A stretch of 64,000 nt of DNA from Loktanella sp. M215 (lineage in GTDB: Bacteria; Pseudomonadota; Alphaproteobacteria; Rhodobacterales; Rhodobacteraceae): assembly GCF_021735925.1 (NCBI RefSeq), contig NZ_WMEA01000001.1, positions 248,001 through 312,000 on the forward strand, read 5' to 3'. Under the pieces are notes generated by a model, which was not told the DNA's origin, ran no database searches, and saw only the letters and a list, made by a program, of their open reading frames with translations. Of this stretch, positions 34,257-43,781 are shown one piece after another (within the stretch, counting starts at the first letter, position 1; each line of letters starts with the position of its first letter). A program made the translations under genes and the position numbers.

Positions 34257-37016
34257 TTAAGCTGAAATGGGCAGGGAAAGACCCCTTAGAATATCATCCA
34301 GTGCCTGTGGCTTGCCGAAAAAATAGCCTTGGACAAGCTTGCAATTTGCATCGTGGAGTCGGTTGAACTGCGATTGAGTCTCTACGCCCTCACCCAAAAA
34401 AACCGCATCGATCCCATCGCAGAGAACCGCCACTGAACGCAGGATCGCATCAGCGTGACAATCATCGTCTGGCGCTTGGATAAAGCTCTTGTCCAGCTTG
34501 ACCTTTTTCAGAGGGAAGCGGGACAGGTAGGCGAACGACGAATAGCCTGTTCCAAAATCATCCAGCGCCCAAGTCGGCCCCAAGGCCGCAATGGCGTGCA
34601 TCTGGCGGATAATCTTGTCGGTGGTGTCGACAAAAACAGATTCCGTCAGCTCCAGGCAGAGCCTTGCGGGCCGCAACCCAGTGGCCTTCAACACCTGCTG
34701 CACCTCTACGGCAAAGGTGTCGCCGTGCAATTGATGACCTGAAACGTTGACGGCAACCTCGATGCGATCCGGCAGGTGCCGCGCATCGTGACAGGCCTTC
34801 GTCAGGACCCAGCGCCCTAATTCATGAATGTATCCGTTCGATTCCGCAATCGGAATGAAGACGTCGGGTGGCACCGAGCCCAGTTTAGGATGCATCCACC
34901 GCAACAGGGCCTCGACTCCGACAAGCTGCCCCGTTTCCATGTCAATTTGTGGTTGGTAAAGCAAGACGAACTCATCACGCGCGTGGGCACCCCACAAGGC
35001 ATCCTCGATTTGCAGAAGCCTCGTTTTGTGGTCGGCCAGCGCGGGACTAAAGGGCATCGTGTCGATGCCGGTCGTATGCACAACAGCATCAAGCGCGATT
35101 TCGGCCTGCTTCAGCAGGGCGGCACCGTCAATCCTGACGGCCATCGGCTTGAAGGCGTAACCGACTTGAGGACGGGCGTCGATCATGGCGGTCTTGACCT
35201 GGATCGGCGTTGCCAGCGTCGTGTAAAGACGTTGTGCGAGGGCGTCGTTCTGTTCGGGCGCTGAAGGCGAAACGGACAGCACCGCAAAGACCTGATCGCT
35301 CAAGCGGCCAATTGCGGCCTGCGGGCCAAAGACGCCCCTCATTTGGGTCACGATTTCTCTCAGAAATGCGGTCGCGACCTCTCGGCCCAGAATGGCATTT
35401 ACCTTTGCCAGCCCATTGATTTGAAGCGCCAGCACCGTCGCAGGCGTGTCGACGGAAAGTGTATCGGACAGCCTATTTTCAAAGGCATGGCGCCGGAATG
35501 CGCCTGACTGAACATCGTAGTTTGACAGATAAGCGATGCGCTGTTGCTGCAGGTGTTCCGTGGTGACGTCCGTGATCGACAGGGTGACCAGCGGCTCTTC
35601 AGTCATGCGGTGCAATCTGCCGGTCGCTGCGCGGCGCAGTTTCGACAACGTCGCGGTGTATTCGAAAACTTTGTCATCCAGCGCAATCTGCTGTGGCCCC
35701 GACCCGGTGCAACCCGGTCCAGCAGCAAGCGCAGCAGTGGCGATATCGGCAAAGACCTGCGGCAAGGCAATCGCTTTGGGTCCGGCTCCGAAATGCCGCT
35801 CCGCGCTGCGACTGAACGTCAGGATCATGCCACGATCGTCAATCACCACAATGCAGGCCGCGCTATGTTCAAAGATGCGTTGCAGCAACTCTGTCGCGTT
35901 ATCCAGCCGGGCAACCTGATCGCGAAGCCGCCAATTCACCACGTCCAACGAGGCCGACAGTCGCCAGAACCCATAGCACAGGACGGCGACGTGAAAGATG
36001 GCCGTTGGTGATTGCAATTGGTCAGCGCGGTAAAGGACGTAGGCAAGCGCTTCCGTCAGCAGGCAGCTCCCCAGCAGCCCGACAACGACCGCCCAGGCGC
36101 GCAACCGCCGGTGCCAGATGTTCATGAGCGCCACCAGCAGAACGGACCAGCCGATGCCCCATGCGGGTTTCATCATCTTCGGTATCGTGCCGCTACGGAG
36201 GGTTTCGGCAGCGAGGGCGTGGATGACCGCGCCCGGAAGGATGCCGTGCACCGGGACATTGAAATTATCGCGCAGTTCCAACGCGAATGCTCCGACAATG
36301 ACCGACTTGTCCTGAAACGCGACCGGATCGATCTGCCCCTGCAGGACATCGAAGGCGGAATAGATCGGCAGGCTGCGCGCCTGAACGCCGAAGTTGATCG
36401 AAAACGTGGTGTCGGGCGGGCCTTGCTGACCCGCAAGCACAGCGGCGACGGTCTCTATCGGACCATTTGGCAGATTTAGGCTGTAGAAATAGTGTCTGAT
36501 CTCACCATCGGGATCGGCCGGTACGGTCACGGCGACGGGCCACGACAGCTTCTCGAACGGGGCATACGGTCGGTTGATGCCGACGAGACCGGCGCTCCCT
36601 TGGCCCATTGCGTCATCCTGGCCAAAGATCGGCAGCAGCACGCCGCCGCCGGCCCGATCCAACGCGTCACGCAGGGCGTCGTCCTCGGTGGGTATCGTTG
36701 GATAGCTGAAGTCGAAATCGAGGAAAATATCCCGCGCACCGCTCGTGCGCAGGCGATCAATCAACGCGCCATGGATCGACCTCGGCCACGGCCAGGCCCC
36801 CACGGCGTCCAAGCTGCGTTTATCGACGGCAACGACGACGACATCGCCGCTGGCAGGGGTCTGTGAATAGGTCATCCGCAACGCAGTGATGCGACGGTCA
36901 AACGGGGTCAGAACGTCCGTTTGTACAAAGATCAACAGAATTGCGATCAGGCCGACAAACGGCAAAAGGGGCCTTGATCCTCGACCGATTTTCCCAAGCA
37001 CAAGGTCCGCCTTCAC
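34257..37016 (-). CDS. CHASE2 sensor phosphodiesterase with degenerate GGDEF and intact EAL
   Basis: A 919-residue membrane sensor. A first membrane helix (residues 16-32) leads to a periplasmic CHASE2 domain (AVDKRSLDAVGAWPWPRSIH). Three more helices lie around 280-350, then a PAS-like domain (IVVIDDRGMILTFSRSAERH). The GGDEF position is degenerate (AIGRLSDQVFAVL), so no cyclase activity is expected. The EAL domain keeps its key parts: VGVEALLRWMHP, LDDFGTGYSSFAYLSRFP, KLDKSFI. It should hydrolyse cyclic-di-GMP under control of an external signal. The start is GTG 37016. It lies next to a FecR gene, a common CHASE2 partner. Confidence 0.9.
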   Translation of the reverse strand: MKADLVLGKIGRGSRPLLPFVGLIAILLIFVQTDVLTPFDRRITALRMTYSQTPASGDVVVVAVDKRSLDAVGAWPWPRSIHGALIDRLRTSGARDIFLDFDFSYPTIPTEDDALRDALDRAGGGVLLPIFGQDDAMGQGSAGLVGINRPYAPFEKLSWPVAVTVPADPDGEIRHYFYSLNLPNGPIETVAAVLAGQQGPPDTTFSINFGVQARSLPIYSAFDVLQGQIDPVAFQDKSVIVGAFALELRDNFNVPVHGILPGAVIHALAAETLRSGTIPKMMKPAWGIGWSVLLVALMNIWHRRLRAWAVVVGLLGSCLLTEALAYVLYRADQLQSPTAIFHVAVLCYGFWRLSASLDVVNWRLRDQVARLDNATELLQRIFEHSAACIVVIDDRGMILTFSRSAERHFGAGPKAIALPQVFADIATAALAAGPGCTGSGPQQIALDDKVFEYTATLSKLRRAATGRLHRMTEEPLVTLSITDVTTEHLQQQRIAYLSNYDVQSGAFRRHAFENRLSDTLSVDTPATVLALQINGLAKVNAILGREVATAFLREIVTQMRGVFGPQAAIGRLSDQVFAVLSVSPSAPEQNDALAQRLYTTLATPIQVKTAMIDARPQVGYAFKPMAVRIDGAALLKQAEIALDAVVHTTGIDTMPFSPALADHKTRLLQIEDALWGAHARDEFVLLYQPQIDMETGQLVGVEALLRWMHPKLGSVPPDVFIPIAESNGYIHELGRWVLTKACHDARHLPDRIEVAVNVSGHQLHGDTFAVEVQQVLKATGLRPARLCLELTESVFVDTTDKIIRQMHAIAALGPTWALDDFGTGYSSFAYLSRFPLKKVKLDKSFIQAPDDDCHADAILRSVAVLCDGIDAVFLGEGVETQSQFNRLHDANCKLVQGYFFGKPQALDDILRGLSLPISA

Positions 37017-37113
37017 GATCGCAGTTCAGAGCGAAAAACAGTCTAACGGGTAACGGTTCATGTTGGGCAATGCAGACGCAAGACGCGCTGCGGCGCTCGA
37101 ATTCCGCCTTGAC

Positions 37114-38184
37114 CTATTTGCCGTTTTTACCAGCGTTGCCATTGCTCCCGGCATTGCCGTTTCCGTTGCCGCCACTGTTGTTCCCGGCATTGCCATTGCC
37201 GTTGTTGCCGCCACTGTTGTTCCCGGCATTGCCGTTGCCGTTGTTGCCGCCACTGTTGTTCCCGGCATTGCCGTTGCCGTTGTTGGCGCCGCCGTCGTTC
37301 CCGGCGTTGCCGTTACCGTTGTTGCCGCCACTATTGTTACCGGCATTGCCGTTGTTGCCGCCACTGCCGTTCCCGGGATTGCCGTTGCCGGCGTTCCCAG
37401 CGTTCCCGTTCCCGTTACCGTTGTTCCCAGCATTGCCGTTGCCGGCGTTCCCAGCGTTGCCGTTACCGTTATTCCCGGCATTGTCGTTACCGTTATTCCC
37501 GGCATTGCCGTTACCGTTATTCCCGGCATTACCTTTGCCATTGCTCCGAGTCTTATCTGGACGGTTCTCCCCGCTACGGACTCCCACGCCGGAGGCAGTC
37601 GCACTTTTGGCTGTCGCAGCGTTTCGAGCCGTCGACGTCTGCGCGGCTTGGCCCGCGGCAACGGATTCACGACTTTGTACCGTTGCCGATTGCCCGGGCC
37701 CTACTGGGACTGACCGATCCGATCCACGTTGCGAGACGGCAACCTCGCCACGTTCGACGCGCACGGTAGACCCGGTGGCGCTGACCGAAACTTCGAATGC
37801 CGTGCCCTTGACCACAGCCGCCAGATGCGGCGTGTTGACGAACGTGTGTTGCCGCGCGCGGGTTTCGACATCAAGAAAGATCACGCCCAGGCGCTGATCG
37901 ACCCGTGTTTTCTGACCGTTCTCTTCCCACGTTGTAATCGCCGCCAGAGAATCTGGCTGAATAACGATCCGTTCCGCGTCGCGACGCAGTTGCACACGCG
38001 CAGACTTCGACGTGTGAATCCAACTGGTGTTGGGAATTTCGATCTCATTTCGGATCTGCGACCAGTTCTGTCCATCCAGCGAGTAGGATGCGCCAGCTGT
38101 CGTCCGTTCGACGATCCATGGGTTGGCCCAGACGAAATTTGCTATAAAGCACAGAAAGACCGTGAGAGCGCATTTTCTAAACAT
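37114..38184 (-). CDS. FecR-domain exported protein with Gly/Asn-rich repeat tail
   Basis: A 356-residue protein with a signal peptide (LCFIANFVWA-N), a FecR domain over about residues 60-190 (WIHTSKSARVQLRRDAERIV, FVNTPHLAAVVKGTAFEVSV, VERGEVAVSQ), a polar linker, and about 135 residues of GNAGNNGN-type repeats. FecR domains outside iron signalling often accompany CHASE2 sensors, as here. ATG 38184 follows AAAGGA and starts the signal peptide; the open frame extends further up without one. The tail is probably disordered or a beta-roll-like adhesive surface, and its length is likely variable by repeat slippage. Confidence 0.85.
   Translation of the reverse strand: MFRKCALTVFLCFIANFVWANPWIVERTTAGASYSLDGQNWSQIRNEIEIPNTSWIHTSKSARVQLRRDAERIVIQPDSLAAITTWEENGQKTRVDQRLGVIFLDVETRARQHTFVNTPHLAAVVKGTAFEVSVSATGSTVRVERGEVAVSQRGSDRSVPVGPGQSATVQSRESVAAGQAAQTSTARNAATAKSATASGVGVRSGENRPDKTRSNGKGNAGNNGNGNAGNNGNDNAGNNGNGNAGNAGNGNAGNNGNGNGNAGNAGNGNPGNGSGGNNGNAGNNSGGNNGNGNAGNDGGANNGNGNAGNNSGGNNGNGNAGNNSGGNNGNGNAGNNSGGNGNGNAGSNGNAGKNGK
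37130..37545 (-). repeat. Tandem Gly/Asn codon repeats in the fecR-like gene
   Basis: Units of about 15-18 bases built from GGCAATGCCGGGAACAA-type sequence repeat more than twenty times with small variations. Longer 45-base blocks (coding GNNSGGNNGNGNAGN) are repeated at least four times. The opposite strand is open too and gives Val/Ala/Pro-rich shadow frames that I do not regard as genes. Confidence 0.85.
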
Positions 38185-38455
38185 GAGGCTTTCCTTTGAC
38201 AGCGTATGAGCGTGGTACCTGCCTATACGCAGAACACCTAAGGCCCGGTTAAACGCTCGAAGACCGACGGTAAGGCACCGATGACTGTCCGACATACCCA
38301 TTGCGCCTTCGCTGGACACACGATCGCCTCGGCTGAAGTGGCTGCGTGTGAATGATGCGGCAGAAAACCGTCACGTCACGGCCACACGTTTTGCAAGCCG
38401 GACAGAAGAGTCCGGACTTTTCCACATTCGAATGCCTCAATCTCATCGGTTCAGG

Positions 38456-39721
38456 TCATTCAGACAGGTCGACCGTTCCGCGCGCGACATGAATGGCGGT
38501 CCCATCATCCGGTCGGCCCGCTGCATCGACGGACGGTGCGGTCCAGGCGATGTAGACATCGTCACCTGCCAGCGTCATGCGGGGAAAACCCATCGCGTTT
38601 CCCGTGCGATTGACCGAAATTGCGACCGGATCTCCGCAGCCGTCCGCCGCGGTCGCCCTGCAGGTCAGGAGCACTTCTCCGGCCGACGTCCATTCGACCC
38701 AGCTGACCAGGGCCGATCCGTCCACAAGTTGCAGCAGGTCGACCCGGCCCGCGGGTCCGCCCAGATCGATCTGTCGTGCGGGCCCAAAGCTGGCCCCACG
38801 ATCATCCGAGAAGGCCATCTTGACCGCTGGCACGCTGCCGGCGCCGGTGAACCAGACCAAGGCTGCATGATCGCCGCGGGCTGCGATGGCGGGGCCGTTC
38901 ACCGGGCATCCGTCGATTTCCCAGCCATCGCCGCTGACAGGCTGGGGATCTGTCCATCTCCCCTCCACGCGCCGCACCACCGAAATGTCCCTGACTTCGT
39001 CCGCGGTCCGATCACGGTAGGCCAGCAGGACGGTCCCGTCGTCGGTCACGACCGCACTCGTCTGACAACAGGTACAGGTCCGGTCGTCCAGCAGCAGATC
39101 GTCCGACAGGGCTCGGTCGCCAGTGACAGTCGTCGCCCGCAGCTGCATGGCGCCGGCGTCCGTGCCATCGCCGCCAAGCGTATCGCCGGTATTGTAAGCC
39201 CGTCCATCGAGCCACATCGCCAGCAGACCGCCCTTTGCATCGGGTAAGAGTGTGACAAAACCATGCTGACGGGCCAAGCCGTCCCGGTGTGGCACGATGG
39301 GCGGGTCCCATGTCGTGCCGTCATCACCCGAGATCGCAATGTTGACGTCGTAATCGTAATAAGACTGCCCGTTCATCCGCAGAAACGTGACGGCGATCCG
39401 GCCATCCGGCAGACCCACGGCGGACGGAAAATCCGCGTAGTTTATGAACAGGTCATCACCCTCAGCGACCGTGACAGGGGCCGACCAAGTGGCACCGTCG
39501 TAGATCGCGGTTTCGACCTTGGCGAAGGTGTCACCGGAGACTTCGGTCCAGGACATCAGAACGCGACCATCTGCAAGCGTCACAAGAGACGGCTCTTCGA
39601 CAACACCGGTGCTGGGCACGTCGATTTCGGCCAGCGTGGAAAAGACCTGCGCCGCTCCCGGGCTGCCGGTCAGGCCGAGTATGCAACATGCGATGAGACA
39701 AACCAGAGAGCCGCGTGTCAT
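38456..39721 (-). CDS. Exported BNR/sialidase-fold protein with a Cys cluster
   Basis: A 421-residue secreted protein (signal peptide ending near SPGAAQ) made of Asp-box-like beta-propeller repeats: ISGDDGTTWDPP, FSDDRGASFGPA, YDGATWSAPV. These are the SxDxGxxW repeats of sialidase-like proteins, but the catalytic Arg triad of true sialidases is not evident to me. The unusual DDRTCTCCQT offers three Cys, possibly for metal or disulfide. It lies upstream of copZ in the same direction and may belong to the copper cluster. The substrate is unknown. The 271 bases between it and the fecR-like gene hold nothing I recognise. Confidence 0.75.
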   Translation of the reverse strand: MTRGSLVCLIACCILGLTGSPGAAQVFSTLAEIDVPSTGVVEEPSLVTLADGRVLMSWTEVSGDTFAKVETAIYDGATWSAPVTVAEGDDLFINYADFPSAVGLPDGRIAVTFLRMNGQSYYDYDVNIAISGDDGTTWDPPIVPHRDGLARQHGFVTLLPDAKGGLLAMWLDGRAYNTGDTLGGDGTDAGAMQLRATTVTGDRALSDDLLLDDRTCTCCQTSAVVTDDGTVLLAYRDRTADEVRDISVVRRVEGRWTDPQPVSGDGWEIDGCPVNGPAIAARGDHAALVWFTGAGSVPAVKMAFSDDRGASFGPARQIDLGGPAGRVDLLQLVDGSALVSWVEWTSAGEVLLTCRATAADGCGDPVAISVNRTGNAMGFPRMTLAGDDVYIAWTAPSVDAAGRPDDGTAIHVARGTVDLSE

Positions 39722-39809
39722 GGCAAAAACCTTTTACACAGAAAACACGACCGCGCCGGTACGCGGCGCAGTCCTCGGAATGAAACCGGCTTTGGCGTAA
39801 CGGCTTGGG

Positions 39810-40007
39810 TCAGACCGTTGCCGCCGGATAGCCTGCGTCTTTCAGGGCTGCACGCAGATTTGCGTCGTCGTGCCCGGTCGCAATGGCGACCGTGCGGGCC
39901 GGCATGTCGAACAAGAGGGTTGCGCCGGGGTCGAGAGCAAGAACCGTTTTCTCGACGGTCGCCTTGCAATGGCCGCAGCTCATGGCAGGAATGGAATACG
40001 TGGTCAT
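39810..40007 (-). CDS. copZ: Copper chaperone CopZ-like (HMA domain)
   Basis: A 65-residue HMA-fold protein with the metal loop MSCGHCKATVEK (CxxC). It should carry Cu(I) in the cytoplasm and hand it to the CopA pump or to CueR. AGGAG lies 6 bases before ATG 40007. It is divergent from copA, and a perfect CueR-type dyad sits in its promoter. Confidence 0.9.
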   Translation of the reverse strand: MTTYSIPAMSCGHCKATVEKTVLALDPGATLLFDMPARTVAIATGHDDANLRAALKDAGYPAATV

Positions 40008-40031
40008 CGCAGTCTCCTGTGCTTGATTTGA

Positions 40032-40062
40032 CATATGGCGCCTTCCCCCGCTGGAAGGTCAA
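40032..40062 (-). promoter_or_regulatory. CueR-type promoter of copZ
   Basis: On the minus strand, the -35 element TTGACC (40062-40057) is followed by a 19-base spacer and CATATG. The spacer holds the perfect dyad CCTTCC / GGAAGG (40041-40058). An over-long 19-base spacer with this dyad is the hallmark of MerR/CueR-activated promoters. Confidence 0.85.
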
Positions 40063-40086
40063 ACGCAATTCTGTGGAAATGCACTC

Positions 40087-40117
40087 TTGACCTTCCCCCG
40101 ACTGGAACCCTTATGTA
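40087..40117 (+). promoter_or_regulatory. CueR-type promoter of copA
   Basis: TTGACC (40087-40092), a 19-base spacer and TATGTA (40112-40117), with the half-perfect dyad CCTTCC / GGAACC in the spacer. It is 33 bases upstream of the copA ATG and arranged back-to-back with the copZ promoter. Confidence 0.82.
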
Positions 40118-40149
40118 AGGCGCTGAACCAGAGCGTGAGGCACCTTTCC

Positions 40150-42660
40150 ATGTCCGATATGTCCCCGATCACATTGTCCGTTACTGGCATGTCCTGCGCG
40201 TCCTGCGTGGGGCGCGTGCAGCGCGCCCTTGCTGCGGAACCGGGCGTCACGCTGGCCGAGGTCAACCTCGCGACCGAGACGGCACGGGTCACAGGCACCG
40301 TCCCGCCCGCCCGTCTGGCCGCGGTGCTGTCGGATGCAGGCTATCCCGCGCGGGATGCGGTCGTCGATCTGGCGATCGCGGACATGACCTGTGCCTCCTG
40401 CGTGGGCCGCGTCGAACGCGCCTTGCTTGCGGTGCCCGGCGTCACGGCGGCCGCAGTCAATCTGGCGACGGAAACGGCGCAGGTGCATGTCATCGACGGC
40501 ATGGCGACCCCGGCGGATCTGATCGCTGCGGCGACCGCTGCGGGCTATCCCGCCACGCTGAATGGCGGTGCCGGGTCCGGTGACGCCACCACGGACCGCG
40601 CCGCCCGCAAGGATGCAGAGGCGCAGGATCTGCAGCGCCGCATGATCATCGCTGCCGTCCTGACCCTGCCGGTCTTCGTGACCGAGATGGGCGGACACGT
40701 CTTTCCCGCGCTGCACCACCTGATCGCGGACAGCATCGGGATGCAGACATCCTGGATCATCCAGTTCCTGCTGACGACCCTCGTGCTGGCCTGGCCCGGG
40801 CGGTCTTTCTATACCAAGGGTGTGCCCGCCCTGCTGCGCGCCGCCCCCGACATGAACAGCCTTGTGGCACTGGGGACGGCGGCGGCCTGGGGCTATTCCA
40901 CCGTGGCCACCTTTGCGCCCGCCCTGCTACCGCCCGAAGGCCGCGCCGTCTATTTCGAGGCGGCGGCCGTCATCGTCGTCCTGATCCTGCTGGGCCGCAC
41001 GCTGGAGGCGCGGGCAAAGGGCCGCACCGGGGCCGCCATCACGCAACTGATCGGACTGCGGCCCAAGACAGCGCAGGTGGAACGGGACGGGCAGATCATC
41101 ACCCTTGAAGTCGCCGACATCGCCGTCGGCGATCTTGTCCATGTCCGGCCCGGCGAACGGCTGGCCGTGGATGGTGAGGTCACGTCCGGCGGGTCATGGG
41201 TCGACGAAAGCATGATATCCGGCGAGCCTGCGCCGGTCGACAAGCAGGCGGGGGCGACGGTGACCGGCGGCACGGTCAATGGCACCGGCGCACTGGTCTA
41301 CCGCGCGACCCACGTCGGGTCCGATACGGTTTTGGCGCGGATCGTGCGCATGGTCGAGGATGCCCAGTCCGCCCGTCTGCCGATCCAGGCCCTCGTCGAT
41401 CGTGTGACCCTGTGGTTCGTCCCTGCCGTCATCGCGCTGGCCGCGCTGACCATCGGCGTCTGGCTGATCTGGGGACCGGCACCCACGCTGGCCCATGCAC
41501 TGATCGCCGGAGTCTCGGTCCTGATCGTCGCCTGTCCCTGCGCGATGGGTCTGGCAACGCCGACCTCGATCATGGTGGGCACGGGCCGCGCTGCGGAACT
41601 GGGCGTGCTGTTCCGGCGCGGCGATGCCTTGCAGGCGCTGCAGGGTGTCCGGGTCGTCGCACTCGACAAGACCGGCACCCTGACGGCCGGGCGACCGGAA
41701 CTGACGGATACGATCATGACCGACGGCTTTGATCGGAACGACGTGCTTGCCCTTGTCGCAGCCGCAGAAGGGGCCTCGGAACACCCGATCGCCAGCGCGA
41801 TCACCCGGGCGGCGCAGGCGCAGGATCTGGTCTTGTCAACGGTCTCGGCGTTCCAATCGATCACCGGGCTGGGGATTTCCGCGACCGTGGACGGACGGAC
41901 TGTCCTGGTCGGGGCCGACCGGCTGATGACGCGCGAAGGCGTCGACATGACCGCAGCCCCCTCTGCGACCGCCCTCGCCGACCGCGGACGCTCGCCGCTC
42001 TATGTCGCGATCGACGGGCGGTTGGCGGCGTTGTTCGGCGTCGCCGATCCGGTCAAGCCCGGCACGGCCGCCGCCATTGCCGCACTGCATTACATGGGCC
42101 TGCAGGTCGCGATGATCACGGGCGACAACGCGGCGACGGCGCGGGCCATCGGGGCGCAACTCAAGATCGACGAGATCGTCGCCGAGGTGATGCCCGACGG
42201 CAAGGTCGCCGCACTGGACCGGCTGCGCCACACGCAGGGTGCCATTGCGTTTGTCGGTGACGGGATCAACGATGCCCCGGCACTGGCCAGCGCGGACGTG
42301 GGGCTGGCCATCGGGACCGGCACGGACGTCGCGATCGAGACGGCGGATGTCGTGCTGATGTCCGGCGATCTGCGGGCGGTCGTCGATGCCCTGTCCGTCA
42401 GCCGTGCGACGATGCGGAATATCCGCCAGAACCTGTTCTGGGCCTTTGGCTACAACGTGGCGCTGATCCCGGTGGCGGCGGGCGTTCTCTATCCGCTGAA
42501 CGGCACGCTACTGTCGCCGGCCCTGGCGGCGGGGGCGATGGCGCTGTCCAGTGTTTTTGTCCTGACGAACGCGCTGCGCCTGCGGCGGGTGCCGTCGGCG
42601 GCCCCCGTCATCGCTTCGCCAGACGCACCGCAATCCCGGCCCGTCCCCGCAACAGCATAG
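40150..42660 (+). CDS. copA: Copper-exporting P1B-type ATPase CopA
   Basis: An 836-residue heavy-metal ATPase pumping Cu(I) out of the cytoplasm. There are two N-terminal HMA domains with GMSCASCVG (Cys16, Cys19) and DMTCASCVG (Cys81, Cys84). Membrane metal motif VACPCAMGLATP, phosphorylation site VALDKTGTLTAG, HP motif SEHPIASAI and hinge GDGINDAPALASADVGLA are all present, so it looks active. The last helices (YNVALIPVAAGVLYP) match CopA. It is followed after 10 bases by cueR and controlled by a CueR-type promoter. Confidence 0.96.
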   Translation: MSDMSPITLSVTGMSCASCVGRVQRALAAEPGVTLAEVNLATETARVTGTVPPARLAAVLSDAGYPARDAVVDLAIADMTCASCVGRVERALLAVPGVTAAAVNLATETAQVHVIDGMATPADLIAAATAAGYPATLNGGAGSGDATTDRAARKDAEAQDLQRRMIIAAVLTLPVFVTEMGGHVFPALHHLIADSIGMQTSWIIQFLLTTLVLAWPGRSFYTKGVPALLRAAPDMNSLVALGTAAAWGYSTVATFAPALLPPEGRAVYFEAAAVIVVLILLGRTLEARAKGRTGAAITQLIGLRPKTAQVERDGQIITLEVADIAVGDLVHVRPGERLAVDGEVTSGGSWVDESMISGEPAPVDKQAGATVTGGTVNGTGALVYRATHVGSDTVLARIVRMVEDAQSARLPIQALVDRVTLWFVPAVIALAALTIGVWLIWGPAPTLAHALIAGVSVLIVACPCAMGLATPTSIMVGTGRAAELGVLFRRGDALQALQGVRVVALDKTGTLTAGRPELTDTIMTDGFDRNDVLALVAAAEGASEHPIASAITRAAQAQDLVLSTVSAFQSITGLGISATVDGRTVLVGADRLMTREGVDMTAAPSATALADRGRSPLYVAIDGRLAALFGVADPVKPGTAAAIAALHYMGLQVAMITGDNAATARAIGAQLKIDEIVAEVMPDGKVAALDRLRHTQGAIAFVGDGINDAPALASADVGLAIGTGTDVAIETADVVLMSGDLRAVVDALSVSRATMRNIRQNLFWAFGYNVALIPVAAGVLYPLNGTLLSPALAAGAMALSSVFVLTNALRLRRVPSAAPVIASPDAPQSRPVPATA

Positions 42661-42670
42661 GAGCCACACC

Positions 42671-43063
42671 ATGAACATCGGTGAAGTGTCGACCCGGGCG
42701 GACCTGCCCGCCAAGACGATCCGCTATTACGAAGAGATCGGGCTGGTGAAACCCCTGCGTGACCCCAATGGCTACCGTGCCTTCCGCGAAAGCGACGTGC
42801 ATAAACTGGTCTTTCTGGGACGCGCGCGGGCGCTGGGATTCACCATCGAGGATTGCCGCGCCCTGACCGCGCTGTGGGAGGACAAGGCGCGCGCCAGCGC
42901 GGACGTCCGCAGCATCGCGTCCGACCATCTGATCCAGATTGAAAACAAGATCGCCGATCTGCAGGCCATGCACGAGACACTGTCGCATCTGGTCTCATCC
43001 TGCGCCGGCGACGATCGCCCCGACTGCCCGATCCTGCAAAGTCTGGAAAAGGCGACCCGCTAG
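42671..43063 (+). CDS. cueR: Copper-responsive MerR-family regulator CueR
   Basis: A 130-residue MerR regulator with the N-terminal winged helix (MNIGEVSTRADLPAKTIRYY), a long dimerisation helix and the Cu(I) loop CAGDDRPDC near the C-terminus, the Cys-x7-Cys spacing of CueR. It activates promoters having a 19-base spacer. Three good and one degenerate CueR dyads lie in this window. It is co-transcribed with copA, so it is autoregulated. Confidence 0.93.
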   Translation: MNIGEVSTRADLPAKTIRYYEEIGLVKPLRDPNGYRAFRESDVHKLVFLGRARALGFTIEDCRALTALWEDKARASADVRSIASDHLIQIENKIADLQAMHETLSHLVSSCAGDDRPDCPILQSLEKATR

Positions 43064-43256
43064 GCGGCGCACCTACGGCAGCCCAGACCATATTTGCCCG
43101 TCTTCGTGATGATCGCAAACAAGGCGGTCGTCACGTCCGCGCGTAGGTATCCGAAATCGCACCAAACGGGCTTTCTGGCGACCAGATCGACAATGATTCC
43201 AGTGCCTTGCCCCCAGGTTGGCGAAGCTCTGCAAAACCTTCTGAATACAAATATAA

Positions 43257-43745
43257 ATGAGACGAGACATGGCGCCACCAACTACAGACGTCCGCCAGTT
43301 ACCTGTGGAAGTCGATCTTCTCGCTTTGTCTTTCCTAGGCCATTTTGCATGGGAGATGCTTCAGGCCCCCCTGTTCTCAAGCATGAGCGATGTAAGCCAT
43401 TTTGCCGGAATATTCATTTGTCTGAAGGCCACGTTGGGGGATCTGGCAATCGCTCTTTCGGCATTCTGGAGTGCGGCAGGCGTGGGTCGAAGTCGAAGAT
43501 GGTTCATGCGGCCGGGCCAACGTGCTTGGGTGGTATTTTTTGCGGTCGGGCTGCTGCTGACCGTCGGTTTGGAGTATGTCCACACCCAGATCACGGGACG
43601 TTGGGCGTACGACGGGGCCATGCCGGTCCTCCCTGTCATTGGCACGGGTTTGACACCGATCCTGCAATGGATTTTCGTGCCGATGCTGGTTCTGTGGTAT
43701 CTGCGCAGGCTAGATCGAAAAATCAGTCATTCAGTTTGTCCTTAA
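43257..43745 (+). CDS. Small inner-membrane protein of unknown function
   Basis: A 162-residue protein with about four hydrophobic segments: LLALSFLGHFAWEMLQAPLF, ATLGDLAIALSAFWSAAG, WVVFFAVGLLLTVGLEYVH and ILQWIFVPMLVLWYLRRL. Polar residues in the segments (HFAWEMLQ, GLEYVH) could bind a metal or cofactor. I do not recognise a named family. ATG 43257 is used, with ATG 43269 as an alternative. It stands alone behind cueR at 193 bases. Confidence 0.65.
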   Translation: MRRDMAPPTTDVRQLPVEVDLLALSFLGHFAWEMLQAPLFSSMSDVSHFAGIFICLKATLGDLAIALSAFWSAAGVGRSRRWFMRPGQRAWVVFFAVGLLLTVGLEYVHTQITGRWAYDGAMPVLPVIGTGLTPILQWIFVPMLVLWYLRRLDRKISHSVCP

Positions 43746-43781
43746 AACGGGACCTTCGGCGTTTTGCGCTGATGCAGTCGC

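Noticed and set aside
37060..37713. A Val/Ala/Pro-rich open frame opposite the Gly/Asn repeats
   Set aside because: It exists only because the repeat units have no stop in several frames; the fecR-like gene on the other strand has a signal peptide, domain and ribosome site.
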